Shown: positions 9,880 to 19,171, counted from the first letter of the stretch. The stretch is DNA of 64,000 nt from Neobacillus sp. PS3-12 (GCF_030915385.1 NZ_CP133268.1:620001-684000), one strand, 5' to 3'. The notes: a model not told the origin generated them from the letters alone. Program-made: numbers and translations.

Positions 9880-11832
9880 GTTAGCTTTAGAAGGCTTTGC
9901 ATTTTTAGCACCTTTTGGTCCTAAATACTCATAGTCATTTGGATTAATTGGTTTATACCCGCTTGGCTTATAGAAACGTAATAAATCTCTAGTGACAACC
10001 TCATCGGACATTTGCAATTCGGTCTTCACATTATTGTATATAGCTTTACAGCCATTATTATCTTTTTCTAATAACCCTGTAGATGTCGAATAACACTTTT
10101 CATTCACTTGTGTTACATTTGGAGAAACAAAATCACCATTTCTGAACAAGGCCCAATTGCGATGCGTCTGAGATAATAAATCAGAGCCAAATTCCATGTA
10201 GTCTTTTGTATCGATTCCTAATAAGTGAAGCAATGTTGGCCGAACATCCACTTCTCCACCATACTGGTGCTGAACGCCGCCTTTTACACCAGGAACATGG
10301 ATAAACAATGGAACCTCTTGTAATTGTGCGTTTAGTGTTGGTGTAATTTGATCAACGCCTAATACTTTCTTCATTGCTTCATTGTGGTTTTCCGATATTC
10401 CATAATGGTCACCATACAAAACAATAATGGTATGATCATACAATTTATCTGCTTTTAGATAGTCAAAGAACTCTTTTAAAGATTCATCCATGTAATGGGC
10501 AGATTGGAAATAATTATTGACAACAGAATCACCAAAATCGCCTGCAGGGAAATCCGTATCCCCTGGATCCATTTCAAATGGGAAGTGATTAGACAATGTA
10601 ATAAACTTGGTATAGAAAGGCTGTTTTAGCTTTTCTAACATTGGCATAGATTCTTTAAAATAAGGAATATCCTTCATTCCATAGTTTTTCACATTTGTGC
10701 CGCTCATATCATAATACTCTGCATCGAAGAACTGATCGTACCCAAGCGCCTTATACATAACATTCCGATTCCAGAACGTTTTGTAATTACCATGGAATAC
10801 GGCAGAATTATAACCGTACCCCTTCAATATAGCTGGTGTAGCCTGATATGTGTTTTGTGCTTTGTTAATAAAAACAGCACCTTGGGACAGAGGATATAGG
10901 GAATTTTCCATTAAGAATTCAGCATCGGACGTTTTTCCTTGTCCTGTTTGATGATAAAAATTATCAAAATAGAAGGTTTCACCATCATTTGCAAGCGAAT
11001 TTAAGAATGGAGTCACTTCATGTCCATTTAACTTGTAATTAATCATAAAGTTTTGGAAAGACTCTAACGAAACGTAAATAACGTTCATGCCTTTAGCCTT
11101 ACCGAAATAAGCAGGATTTGGCGGTGTATAATTTGCTTTACGATAGTTCTCAACATTTGTAATGTCACTTTCGCTAGCCAATGCACGCTGACTTGAAGAC
11201 TTGATGTTTTGAATAATATCGTAAATCGTAAAATTGTAAGCTCCTAAATATTTCACTAAATAGTTTCGGTCAAAGGATCTTGATAATAATTGCGGGCGGT
11301 CTTTCTCAGCAAGCCCAAGATTAAATAAAAAGACCGTTATTGAAAACAACAAAACAACCTTGAATGATTTCCGATTTGTCACGGTAACCTTTTTGAATAA
11401 TTTTAAGGCTAAGAAAATCAAAAGAACCGTATCTGTAAAATAAAAAATATCAAACGGTGACATTAGAGATAAGGCACTATCCCCAAGTTGTCCAGTATTC
11501 GTTTTTGCCTGCATAATAACTGGTACTGTAATAAAATCGTTGAAAAAGCGGTAATAAACAATATTGGCATAAAGTAAGAAAGACAATAAAAAGTTCATGA
11601 TGATCAGAACGAGTTTTGTCCCTTTTTTAAAAAGAAGGGCCAACCCGAAAAAGAATAATGCAGAACTAATTGGATTTATTGCCAATAAGAATTTTTGTAA
11701 GTTATTATCAATTCCTAATTTAAACTCAATTGAATAGGCAACATATGTTTTTAGCCAAAAAAGGATAACAGCAATACCAAAGAAAGTAAGATGGCTTTTG
11801 TTTAATCGTTGCCAAAATTTAGGATTTCCCAT
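9877..11832 (-). CDS. ltaS: Lipoteichoic acid synthase (LtaS/YfnI family), 651 aa
   Basis: Five hydrophobic helices fill the first 200 residues, followed by an extracellular sulfatase-fold domain. The visible catalytic set fits LtaS: a metal-binding Glu in VSLESFQNF, the catalytic Thr in GQGKTSDAEF, and the DH pair in LYGDHYGI; HQTGQGKTSDAEF is nearly invariant in the family. The enzyme polymerises glycerol phosphate from phosphatidylglycerol on the outer membrane face. The ATG at 11832 lies nine bases after AGAGGAG; the upstream in-frame TTG at 11859 is less likely. Bacilli have several paralogs (LtaS, YfnI, YqgS, YvgJ), and which one this is cannot be decided here. Confidence 0.9.
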   Translation of the reverse strand: MGNPKFWQRLNKSHLTFFGIAVILFWLKTYVAYSIEFKLGIDNNLQKFLLAINPISSALFFFGLALLFKKGTKLVLIIMNFLLSFLLYANIVYYRFFNDFITVPVIMQAKTNTGQLGDSALSLMSPFDIFYFTDTVLLIFLALKLFKKVTVTNRKSFKVVLLFSITVFLFNLGLAEKDRPQLLSRSFDRNYLVKYLGAYNFTIYDIIQNIKSSSQRALASESDITNVENYRKANYTPPNPAYFGKAKGMNVIYVSLESFQNFMINYKLNGHEVTPFLNSLANDGETFYFDNFYHQTGQGKTSDAEFLMENSLYPLSQGAVFINKAQNTYQATPAILKGYGYNSAVFHGNYKTFWNRNVMYKALGYDQFFDAEYYDMSGTNVKNYGMKDIPYFKESMPMLEKLKQPFYTKFITLSNHFPFEMDPGDTDFPAGDFGDSVVNNYFQSAHYMDESLKEFFDYLKADKLYDHTIIVLYGDHYGISENHNEAMKKVLGVDQITPTLNAQLQEVPLFIHVPGVKGGVQHQYGGEVDVRPTLLHLLGIDTKDYMEFGSDLLSQTHRNWALFRNGDFVSPNVTQVNEKCYSTSTGLLEKDNNGCKAIYNNVKTELQMSDEVVTRDLLRFYKPSGYKPINPNDYEYLGPKGAKNAKPSKAN

Positions 11833-12185
11833 TTTATTGATTCTCCTCTCACTTACCAATGCTACGGTAAAAGAACCTAAACTACTATATCATACTTTAC
11901 AAAAAAAATAAAAACAAAAATAATGGTAATCCATCAACTCATTCCCTATTTTTCGAGCACCAATGATGGAGAGCTTGTTTTTAGCTTGTTTATTTTATTA
12001 ACTTATCTTTTGAATATCATAAACCCGCCCTATAAACAGTGCAATAAGAATTTTATCGCTAATTTTTTCTTTTTTCTTGTTTTGATCAAATATTTTAGTG
12101 AATGTTGTAAAAAAATAATAGAGAAAATTTTCATAAAAACAACGAAATCCTCACAAATACCGATGCATAGAAAGAAGGAACAATC
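11833..12185. other. AT-rich divergent intergenic region
   Basis: This 350-base stretch separates ltaS (minus) from a small plus-strand gene. A long plus frame crosses it, but it has no ribosome binding site, is dominated by AT-rich codons and overlaps the small gene out of frame. I see no clear operator or riboswitch. Confidence 0.4.
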
Positions 12186-12374
12186 TTGCCAAAAGCACAA
12201 CCCGATTTTACGAAAAGTCCATATTTTGTCGATGAACCAGGAAATTGGCATTTAAGGGAAGGCGCTCCCCAAAAACTGCAAAAAGAATTGCAGCAATACC
12301 TGGAGTCACTCACAGAGATAGATGACTCAGGTACAATCAATGGTAATACAATTGATTTCCCACACAATAGATAA
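12186..12374 (+). CDS. Small conserved hypothetical protein, 62 aa
   Basis: The TTG start follows AGAAGGAAC at a normal distance. The N-terminal block AQPDFTKSPYFVDEPGNWHL is strikingly ordered for so short a protein, with a helical middle (PQKLQKELQQYLESL) and an acidic/polar tail. I think similar peptides occur across Bacillaceae, but I know no function. No membrane segment is present. It is monocistronic, with a convergent terminator shared with the ComFB gene. Confidence 0.65.
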   Translation: MPKAQPDFTKSPYFVDEPGNWHLREGAPQKLQKELQQYLESLTEIDDSGTINGNTIDFPHNR

Positions 12375-12403
12375 AAAGTGGCCTTCAAAGAGGGCCACTT
12401 TCC
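12375..12403. terminator. Bidirectional terminator
   Basis: Stem AAAGTGGCC / GGCCACTTT with a 9-base loop, between two convergent genes. Confidence 0.8.
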
Positions 12404-12413
12404 GTATGATACT

Positions 12414-12713
12414 TTAAAAAACTTCTAACCTTTTTTGTGAATGCTGAGGATACTTCCCAACAGTATGGATAGCTGAAATAATTCGCTTATTAATCCATTT
12501 TCGGTTTTCCACAGTATTTAGCATTTCAAAAATATGCGTTCTGCCTTCCTTTGTTGTTACATAATGGCATGGCAGTGTATTTAAACTTAATGAAATAATA
12601 TCACTTCTGCATTTAGGGCAATGACAAAAAGTTTGATAATCGGGACTCATCATTAAAACTGTTACAAGTGTAGATACAATCTCTTCCATAACATTAATAT
12701 ATTCCTTATTCAA
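12414..12713 (-). CDS. comFB: ComFB-family late competence protein, 99 aa
   Basis: The protein matches the ComFB family in length and layout: a helical start (MNKEYINVMEEIVSTLV), a cysteine cluster C30-x-C32-x2-C35 followed by RSDIISLSLNTLPCHYV (the SLN...YV pattern of ComFB), then a helical tail. In B. subtilis the gene sits inside comF; here it stands alone. The cysteines suggest zinc binding. The role in competence is unclear, and newer work links the family to cyclic-di-nucleotide binding. The likely start is TTG after AGAGGG; a later in-frame ATG is possible. Confidence 0.75.
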   Translation of the reverse strand: MNKEYINVMEEIVSTLVTVLMMSPDYQTFCHCPKCRSDIISLSLNTLPCHYVTTKEGRTHIFEMLNTVENRKWINKRIISAIHTVGKYPQHSQKRLEVF

Positions 12714-12853
12714 GGCTTTCCCTCTTTCATCAATACTACAAGTATTTTAACACACTAAAAACAAGATTTGTTTTACCCATTTGGAGAATTGATGAATGAT
12801 TTCAAAGACCGTTACGAACAATAGTACTAGTATTGGATAAGGAGTGAATGAAC

Positions 12854-13036
12854 ATGAATGTTAATAGAGTACAGCAAATTCTCTCATCTTCTGCAGATAT
12901 TGAGGTAAAATATAATGGCACTTCCATTTGGATTGACCAACTAAATGAAGATGGTAGGACCGCAAGGGTTCATTTAAGGAGCGGGAATCTTGGAGAAAGC
13001 ACAATTGTCGAAATTAATCAACTTGTAGAAGAATAA
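12854..13036 (+). CDS. sspH: H-type small acid-soluble spore protein SspH, 60 aa
   Basis: The protein has the SspH pattern: RVQQILSSSADIEVKYNGTSIWIDQLNE, then TARVHLR and a hydrophobic-acidic end. The ATG at 12854 is nine bases after AAGGAG; the in-frame ATG at 12848 is too close. It is made in the forespore and stored in spores. A TGAATG-like -35 near 12792 and a CAATAGTA near 12815 could be a forespore sigma promoter, but this is tentative. The gene ends at a hairpin shared with the next minus-strand gene. Confidence 0.85.
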   Translation: MNVNRVQQILSSSADIEVKYNGTSIWIDQLNEDGRTARVHLRSGNLGESTIVEINQLVEE

Positions 13037-13047
13037 TGGCAGCAAGA

Positions 13048-13071
13048 AAGGCAGGAACGATATCCTGCCTT
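13048..13071. terminator. Hairpin between sspH and the next minus-strand gene
   Basis: AAGGCAGGA / TCCTGCCTT with a 6-base loop. The T tail is short on both strands. Confidence 0.65.
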
Positions 13072-13231
13072 ATATCATGTCTTCATTTTCTTTGGATATT
13101 TCACTTGGTTGAGGCTGTTCATTTTGTTCAATGCTTTCTAAAATCTTTCTATGATAACGCCCTTGGTCTTTTCCTGCCCCAGGAGCTACATTTCCAGCAG
13201 GCAATTGTTCAAGTTCTTTCCCTCTTGGCAT
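13070..13231 (-). CDS. Small hypothetical protein, 53 aa
   Basis: Too short for usual gene callers, but it has AAGGGGTGA seven bases before the ATG at 13231 and a protein-like composition: MPRGKELEQLPAGNVAPGAG, then a basic helix (RYHRKILESIEQ) and an acidic tail. The first half with Gly/Pro and the Gln-rich end recall small spore proteins. I do not recognise a family. A competing plus-strand frame across it has no ribosome binding site. Confidence 0.6.
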   Translation of the reverse strand: MPRGKELEQLPAGNVAPGAGKDQGRYHRKILESIEQNEQPQPSEISKENEDMI

Positions 13232-13329
13232 TCATCAGTCACCCCTTTCTCAAATTAATTTACTCCAACAGCATTGAAATTAACCATCAAACCTCATTTG
13301 CTTCTAAATGTAAGAACTTTCGTATTTTG

Positions 13330-14663
13330 TTAACCGATCATAATTTTACCTTTAGGATATCGGAAGGCATCTGGATTACGGCGGACAGTGACTGCATAAG
13401 CAATTGTTAGCGGCCCCACCCTGCCTGCAAACATTGATAAGATAATTAAAGCCTTGCCAACAGAAGATAAATGTGGTGTTAATCCCATCGAAAGTCCAAC
13501 AGTTGCAAAAGCGGATGTCGATTCAAACAATATCATAAGGAAGTTTTTTCCGTGTTCAGTAATGGTTAAAATCATCGTTACAAATAACACAACAAACACA
13601 CCAGCCAACGTAACCGTTAAAGCCTTATAAATGGTTTCATACACAATACGCTGCCTGAAAAAAATCACATCTTCTTTACCTCGAATTTGGGACCAAACTG
13701 CCCCAACCAACGTGGTAAAAGTTGTCGTTTTTATTCCGCTCCTGCTGAACCAGGAGATGCACCAATAAACATTAATATGATTGTCAATAACAATGAAGAT
13801 TGTGTCATATCACCAATATTGATTGTATTTGAACCTGCAGTTCTAGGGGTTACGGATTGGTAGATCGAGGCTAAAATTTTCCCAGTCAAAGATAGTGGCT
13901 TTAATGTTTTGGGGTTAGAAAATTCCAAAACATATATGCCAATGGTCCCAGTGATCAATAATACTAGACTGGTGACTAGGACCACTTTGGTATGTAAAGA
14001 TAGTCTGCGAACCTTTTTATACTCAAAAATGTCATTCATAACAATAAAACCGATTCCCCCTAGGATAATTAACGAACAAATCGTCAGGGTAACTGTAGGA
14101 TCTACCACATAATCCGTCAGACTATGGAATTCCCCCATCAAATCAAATCCAGCATTATTAAAATTTGAAATAGAATGAAAAATCCCATAGTAAATTGCTT
14201 TTCCTAACGGCATATCGAAAGAGAAGCGGATTGAAAGCAATATGGCTCCAATTAATTCAATCACTGCTGTAAAAATTAATATCCTTCTCGCTAACCTTAC
14301 AATCCCCTCCATCGATAAATTGTTAAGTGATTCTTGAAGCAATAATCTTTCTTTAAGAGAAATCCTTTTTCTGACTAAAAGCGCAAATAAAGTAGCAAAT
14401 GTCATAAACCCGAGACCGCCTATTTGGATCAGGCACAAAATGACTAACTGTCCAAAAAGTGTAAAAGCCGTCCCCGTGTCCACCACCACTAATCCAGTCA
14501 CACAAGTAGCGGAAGTTGATGTAAACAAAGCATTTAAAAAAGATAACCCCTTACCGTCCGTTGTAGCAACAGGCATTGTCAAGAGAATAGCACCTATAAG
14601 GATAATTCCCCCAAAACCTAAAACAAGGACTTGCGGGGGAGCAAAGTAAAATTTTTTCCTCAC
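13330..14663 (-). pseudogene. Ktr-type potassium channel subunit (KtrB/KtrD), frameshifted
   Basis: The first 310 codons (GTG at 14663, seven bases after GGAGG) give a TrkH/KtrB protein with repeated P-loops: TSTSATCVTGLVVVDTG, FHSISNFNNAGFDL and SVTPRTAGSNT. It stops after FIGASPGSAGAE. The rest continues in another frame as LVGAVWSQIRG to the end, including STSAFATVGLSMG (the fourth selectivity filter). One missing G near 13736-13742 (expected AGGGIKTTTF) explains the break. Whole length would be about 445 aa, normal for KtrB/KtrD, which pairs with KtrA/KtrC RCK subunits for Na+-dependent K+ uptake. Real decay or a sequencing error are both possible. Confidence 0.85.
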
Positions 14664-14693
14664 ATTACATCCTCCTAACGAATTTTTATTTTT

Positions 14694-15974
14694 CTACAAC
14701 AAATAACGGAAATATATATAGATAGATGAAATTAAGATAGAAATAATCATTAATGGAAAACCAACCACTAAAAACTTCATAAAAGAAATATGATAACCGT
14801 TTTTTGCAGCTAAACCTGCAACAACTAAGTTTGCACTCGCTCCGATTAATGTTCCATTTCCACCCAAACAAGCTCCAAGAGATAAACTCCACCAGAGTGG
14901 ATCAAGATTTTGGATCCCTAAATGCCCCATTTCTTTAATAAGGGGAATCATGGTTGCAACAAATGGAATATTATCAACAAATGCTGATATGAGCGCACTC
15001 ATCCATAAGACTAGAAATGTGGATGAAGTTAATTCTCCCCCAGTTAGCCTGATCGCTTTTTTTGCTAATGCTTCGATTAAGCCGGTTTCAACTAAACCGC
15101 CGACAATCACAAATAACCCAATGAAAAAGAAAAGAGTGGTCCATTCTACCTTTTCAAGTGCATGAACCAAATATTTATCACCGGTTAACAGAAGCAGCAG
15201 AAAAGCTCCAATTAGCGCAATGGTAGCTGTTTCAACATGAAGTAATTGGTGAATAAAAAATCCTAGTAATGTCAGCGAAATAATGAATAAACATTTGCGT
15301 AATAAAACCTGATCCTGAAGTTCCATATGTGCACTTTTTGCAAGTAAATGATCCTTTAGCTCATTGGTAGTTTTTAATTTTTTTCTGTAAATAAACGCCA
15401 AAATAAGAACTGTCACAATTAAGATAACAAAATTTATTAGTGCCAGGTTATCGATAAATGATAAAAAAGTCAGTTCTTTAACTGCACTACCAATCATTAA
15501 ATTAGGCGGGTCGCCAATCATCGTAGCCGTACCGCCAATATTTGAAGCAAAGATTTCCGACAGCAAAAATGGAATAGGCGGAACCTTTAATTGGTATGTA
15601 ATACTAAATGTTACTGGAACAACCAACAAAACGGTTGTAACATTATCTAAAAATGCTGAAGCAAGAGCGGTAAACAAGCTTAAAGCAATTAAGATTTTAA
15701 TAGGGCTTCCTTTTACTTTCTGTGCTGACCAAACAGCAATAAACTCAAATACACCAGTTTGTGCCGTGATGCCCACGAGAATCATCATCCCCACTAACAA
15801 ACCAATTGTATTAAAATCAATATATTGTACGGCTTGTTTTTGATCCAAAATACCGAACCCAACCATTAAAAGTCCGCCAAGCATAGCAATTGTCGTTCGA
15901 TGGATCTGTTCTGAAATTATCATCGCATAAGTAAATAAAAATATTATTAGTGCGATTAAGCTTTGAGTCTCCAT
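14694..15974 (-). CDS. ArsB/NhaD-type ion transporter (IT superfamily), 426 aa
   Basis: About eleven membrane helices, with the two motif pairs of the ArsB/NhaD/DASS superfamily: FLDNVTTVLLVVPVT with SNIGGTATMIGDPPNLMIG in the first half and FVDNIPFVATMIPL with GGNGTLIGASANLVVAG in the second half. The family moves anions (arsenite, silicate) or runs Na+/H+ exchange; GDPPNLMIG is typical of NhaD/P-protein-like members. The substrate is not clear; no arsenic genes are nearby. It lies directly upstream of the Ktr gene in the same direction, which suggests an ion-homeostasis role. Start ATG after AGGAGG. Confidence 0.8.
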   Translation of the reverse strand: METQSLIALIIFLFTYAMIISEQIHRTTIAMLGGLLMVGFGILDQKQAVQYIDFNTIGLLVGMMILVGITAQTGVFEFIAVWSAQKVKGSPIKILIALSLFTALASAFLDNVTTVLLVVPVTFSITYQLKVPPIPFLLSEIFASNIGGTATMIGDPPNLMIGSAVKELTFLSFIDNLALINFVILIVTVLILAFIYRKKLKTTNELKDHLLAKSAHMELQDQVLLRKCLFIISLTLLGFFIHQLLHVETATIALIGAFLLLLLTGDKYLVHALEKVEWTTLFFFIGLFVIVGGLVETGLIEALAKKAIRLTGGELTSSTFLVLWMSALISAFVDNIPFVATMIPLIKEMGHLGIQNLDPLWWSLSLGACLGGNGTLIGASANLVVAGLAAKNGYHISFMKFLVVGFPLMIISILISSIYIYFRYLL

Positions 15975-16344
15975 AAAAACTTCCTCCTATAATTCATACA
16001 TGAGTTTTATTAATTAATAAAAGTAGGTATCAATTAATAAAATTTTTTATTAAAATGAATTATAAGGAAAATATACTACTCATTACACATTATGTAAACT
16101 TTGCCATTGTATACAAATACCTTCCAACTTCTGCATGGATTATATCTTTGCCCCTTCATATTTTTTCTATTTTAATGATTGTTACACAATTTTATTACCA
16201 AAATTTTTATAAATGTGAACTTATTCACAGTAATATTTTTGTTAAAAATCTATAATACTCAGAAGAAACTCTCATAATAAGTATGAAAACTTCACCTTTG
16301 GGTTAAAAAGTAAAACATATTATCTTAAAACGAGGGGGACATGA
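15975..16344. other. Divergent control region between ion transporter and narK
   Basis: The stretch contains an AT-rich block with TTAATTAATAAAA repeats near the transporter start and the narK promoter with its Fnr-type box (listed separately). A 66-codon plus frame here has no ribosome binding site and runs through the Fnr box, so I do not call it. Confidence 0.5.
16214..16256 (+). promoter_or_regulatory. Fnr/Rex-type palindrome and -10 box of narK
   Basis: A perfect TGTGA-N6-TCACA palindrome lies at 16214-16229 (TGTGAACTTATTCACA) and a perfect TATAAT at 16251-16256. The centre of the palindrome is about 41.5 bases before the expected start site, the classical position for activation by Fnr/CRP family proteins. 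The same sequence also fits the Rex form TGTGAA-N4-TTCACA. Confidence 0.8.
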
Positions 16345-17868
16345 ATGAATCACGGAGCAAAACATTTAATTATTCAAACTGCTAGTTTAATTGCAGGATT
16401 TATGGTATGGGTTCTTATTTCTTCATTAATGCCATACATACACACTGATATTGAACTTACATCAACACAGCAAGCATGGGCAACTGCTGTACCCGTCATA
16501 CTTGGTTCGATCCTGCGAGTACCGATCGGATACTGGACAAATAAATTGGGGGCACGAACTTTATTTTCGATAAGTTTTTTGGTTTTATTGCTCCCAATCG
16601 CGTTAATCAGCTATGCACATTCCTTTTTCATGTTAATTCTTGGCGGGTTTTTACTGGGAATTGGGGGTGCTGTTTTTTCAATTGGAGTCACATCCCTGCC
16701 AAAGTATTATCCAAAAGAGAAACATGGATTTATTAATGGAATTTATGGTGCAGGAAATATTGGAACCGCTATCACATCGTTTTCCGCACCAGTTTTGGCA
16801 AATACGATAGGTTGGAGATCAACAATTAAAATTTTTCTGTTAATTGTTCTCGTTTTTGCTATTATTAATTTCCTTTTTGGTGATAAAAAGGAACAAAAAG
16901 AAAATAACTCATTATCGGAGCAATTGAAAAGTGTTAATCGTAACCCTAAATTATGGTTATTAAGTCTTTTTTATTTTATTACCTTTGGATCGTTTGTTGC
17001 ATTTACAATTTATTTACCTTCCTTTTTAGTTAATTATTTTAGTCTAAACAAAGTGGATGCCGGATTAAGAACGGCTGGATTCATTGCATTGGCGACGGTA
17101 TTTAGACCCGTGGGTGGATGGTTAGGTGATAAAATGAACCCATTCCTTATTCTAATGGGTGTCTTTTTTGGTCTTACTTTTGCAGGATTTCTGCTTTCAT
17201 TTACCCCTTCACTTCCAATTTATTCATTTGGTTGTTTACTCGTTGCATTTTGTGCAGGGATCGGCAACGGTGCTATTTTTAAATTAGTTCCTTTATATTT
17301 TTCGAAACAAGCTGGAATCGTAAATGGGATCGTGGCTGCAATGGGTGGACTCGGGGGGTTTTTCCCGCCGCTTATTCTAACAATTTTGTTCAATATTACA
17401 GGTCATTATGCGATTGGTTTTATGTCGTTATCAGAATTTTCGTTAGCAAGCCTGGTATTAGTTGTATGGTTATATTACCAAGATAAGTTAGATATCTCTG
17501 CAAAAATTATCGACTATACAGATGAAGGTATTTGTATTACAGATTCAAATGGAATCATTCAAAAAGTAAATCCGGCTTTCACAAAGATAACTGGTTATGA
17601 GGAAGAAGAGGTGGTCGGAAAAACACCAAGTGTTCTGCAATCGGGTGAACATGACCAGAATTATTATAAAGATATGTGGGATCAATTGCTCTCAAACGGA
17701 GTTTGGAGAGGTCCAATTTGGAACAAACGTAAAAATCAAGAGATCTACCAGGAGTGGCTAACAATAACTTCCATAAAAAACGAAGCTGGTGAAACCAAAA
17801 ACTATGCTGGAATGTTTAAAGAAATGAATGTGATTGAAAAAGAATATGCGAATAAGGACAAACTTTAA
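16345..17868 (+). CDS. narK: NarK-type nitrate/nitrite transporter with C-terminal PAS domain, 507 aa
   Basis: Residues 1-380 form a 12-helix MFS transporter with NarK signatures: the substrate arginines R58 (ILRVP) and R254 (VFRPVGG), and the two glycine-rich nitrate motifs GAGNIGTA (135-142) and AAMGGLGGFFPP (331-342). Residues about 385-496 are a cytoplasmic PAS domain (IDYTDEGICITDSNG, NPAFTKITGYEEEEVVGKTP, GVWRGPIWNKRK). The usual NarK is about 400 aa and ends where the PAS begins. The PAS is of the same type as those of the histidine kinase at 21.4-23.5 kb. Start ATG after GAGGGGGA. Expression is probably anaerobic, given the palindrome upstream. Confidence 0.88.
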   Translation: MNHGAKHLIIQTASLIAGFMVWVLISSLMPYIHTDIELTSTQQAWATAVPVILGSILRVPIGYWTNKLGARTLFSISFLVLLLPIALISYAHSFFMLILGGFLLGIGGAVFSIGVTSLPKYYPKEKHGFINGIYGAGNIGTAITSFSAPVLANTIGWRSTIKIFLLIVLVFAIINFLFGDKKEQKENNSLSEQLKSVNRNPKLWLLSLFYFITFGSFVAFTIYLPSFLVNYFSLNKVDAGLRTAGFIALATVFRPVGGWLGDKMNPFLILMGVFFGLTFAGFLLSFTPSLPIYSFGCLLVAFCAGIGNGAIFKLVPLYFSKQAGIVNGIVAAMGGLGGFFPPLILTILFNITGHYAIGFMSLSEFSLASLVLVVWLYYQDKLDISAKIIDYTDEGICITDSNGIIQKVNPAFTKITGYEEEEVVGKTPSVLQSGEHDQNYYKDMWDQLLSNGVWRGPIWNKRKNQEIYQEWLTITSIKNEAGETKNYAGMFKEMNVIEKEYANKDKL

Positions 17869-17916
17869 CCCCAAACTTGAGGGCCGAGCCGTGTAAATTC
17901 GGCTTATTTCCCTACA

Positions 17917-17942
17917 AAAAAACTGCCCGCCGGCAGTTTTTA
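17917..17942. terminator. Bidirectional terminator
   Basis: Stem AAAACTGCC / GGCAGTTTT with a 4-base loop between convergent genes. Confidence 0.85.
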
Positions 17943-18962
17943 GTTTAATATTTTAACAGTAAGTTCTTTTGCACCAAATTGGAGTGCATCACTTTCATTT
18001 TGCATATAAACATCAATCCTATTACCTTTAATAGCTCCCCCAGTATCGGCTGCAGTTGCTTCACCATATCCCTCGATATAGACTTTTGAACCTAGAGGGA
18101 TGACTGATGGATCAACAGCAATGACTTTTTCATCTGGATTTGCCTTTAGATTCACACCAGTTTTTGTGATACCCGAGCAACCCTCACAGTCTGCAGTATA
18201 TGCAGTAGCTTTAACCGTAATTTCCTTAGGTGCTGCACTTTGCGTATCTGCCTGTGCTGGTGCTGCCGGCGCCGATGTTTGTGCTGGTGCTGGTGCTGGT
18301 GTCGGTGCTAGCGCAGGTGCTGCTGGTGTCGGCGTTGGTACTTGTACAGCTGTAGGTGTTGACTCTGATGCAGGTGCTGCTGGTGTTGGTGCAGCCGCTT
18401 GTACGGCTGTTTCTGAACTGTTATTCACAGGTACTGTTGCATTTTCTTGATGGGTAATTGTATCAACAAGTGATGATGAACTCGCCGATTCAGGAACCTG
18501 GGAACCAGTCTGTGTTGGCGAAGTGGCCGTTGTGGAACCTTCTAGCGGTGTTTCTGTTGTACTAGCTGCCCCCTGCTTAACAGGTTCCATTTGACCAAGG
18601 GTAGCCGAATTATCAAAAATAACAAGGTTTAACCCTGGATGAACAAGATTTGTATATAAGTCATTCCATTCAATTAAGTTTTGCGCTGTTACATTATTTT
18701 CATTTGCAATACTAATTAATGTATCCCCTTGTTTAACAGTATAATGCTTCTTTTTTGCAATTTTTAAAATATCACCTTGCTGAATAAGTTCAGATGCAAG
18801 TTGATTCCAGCTCTTTATGTTTTCTATAGAAGCATTATGTACTTGTGATAGCTTCCAAAGTGTATCTCCTTTTTGGACAGTTACCTCTTTTGCCTGCACA
18901 TTAGCACCAACTGTACCTGAGAGTGCAGCAACTGCAATAAGTGTTTTAATTGTTTTAAACAT
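17940..18962 (-). CDS. Secreted LysM-3D cell wall protein (YocH-like), 340 aa
   Basis: A signal peptide ends near AKEV. Two LysM peptidoglycan-binding repeats follow (about 25-68 and 72-116), each with QKGDTLWKL or KQGDTLISI. Then comes a low-complexity linker of about 120 residues made of Pro, Ala, Thr and Ser, with imperfect PTPAAPA repeats. The C-terminal 3D domain (about 245-340) shows KATAYTA, the Asp pairs in VIAVDPSVIPLGSKVYIEGYG and ATAADTGGAIKGNRIDVYM, as in YocH and in the C-terminus of RpfB-like wall hydrolases. It likely acts as a peptidoglycan hydrolase outside the cell. In B. subtilis yocH is controlled by WalRK; no clear WalR box was seen here. Confidence 0.85.
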   Translation of the reverse strand: MFKTIKTLIAVAALSGTVGANVQAKEVTVQKGDTLWKLSQVHNASIENIKSWNQLASELIQQGDILKIAKKKHYTVKQGDTLISIANENNVTAQNLIEWNDLYTNLVHPGLNLVIFDNSATLGQMEPVKQGAASTTETPLEGSTTATSPTQTGSQVPESASSSSLVDTITHQENATVPVNNSSETAVQAAAPTPAAPASESTPTAVQVPTPTPAAPALAPTPAPAPAQTSAPAAPAQADTQSAAPKEITVKATAYTADCEGCSGITKTGVNLKANPDEKVIAVDPSVIPLGSKVYIEGYGEATAADTGGAIKGNRIDVYMQNESDALQFGAKELTVKILN

Positions 18963-19129
18963 TTTTTACCTCCCATGTTCTCTTAGTTGCTAACCGTAAT
19001 TATGATAACATGGAATTTGTCAATACAAAGAACAAGCATATTAAGTATCTTTTACGCGAATGGCAATTATATTACAATAATATTTCTATCGTGCTGAATA
19101 TTCTGATATCCACGATTCTTCCTATTAAT

Positions 19130-19163
19130 AAAAAACACGACCAAATGATCGTGTTTTTTATTT
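19130..19163. terminator. Terminator of the formate dehydrogenase gene
   Basis: Stem AAACACGA / TCGTGTTT with T runs on both strands. Confidence 0.85.
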
Positions 19164-19171
19164 TTCTACTA

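Noticed and set aside
11923..12255. 110-codon plus-strand frame between ltaS and the 62-aa gene
   Set aside because: No ribosome binding site, very AT-rich composition, and overlap with a better-supported small gene in another frame.
13036..13410. 124-codon plus-strand frame
   Set aside because: It runs antisense through the 53-aa gene and the end of the Ktr gene and has no ribosome binding site.
16055..16255. 66-codon plus-strand frame upstream of narK
   Set aside because: It crosses the Fnr-type palindrome and the -10 box and lacks a ribosome binding site.
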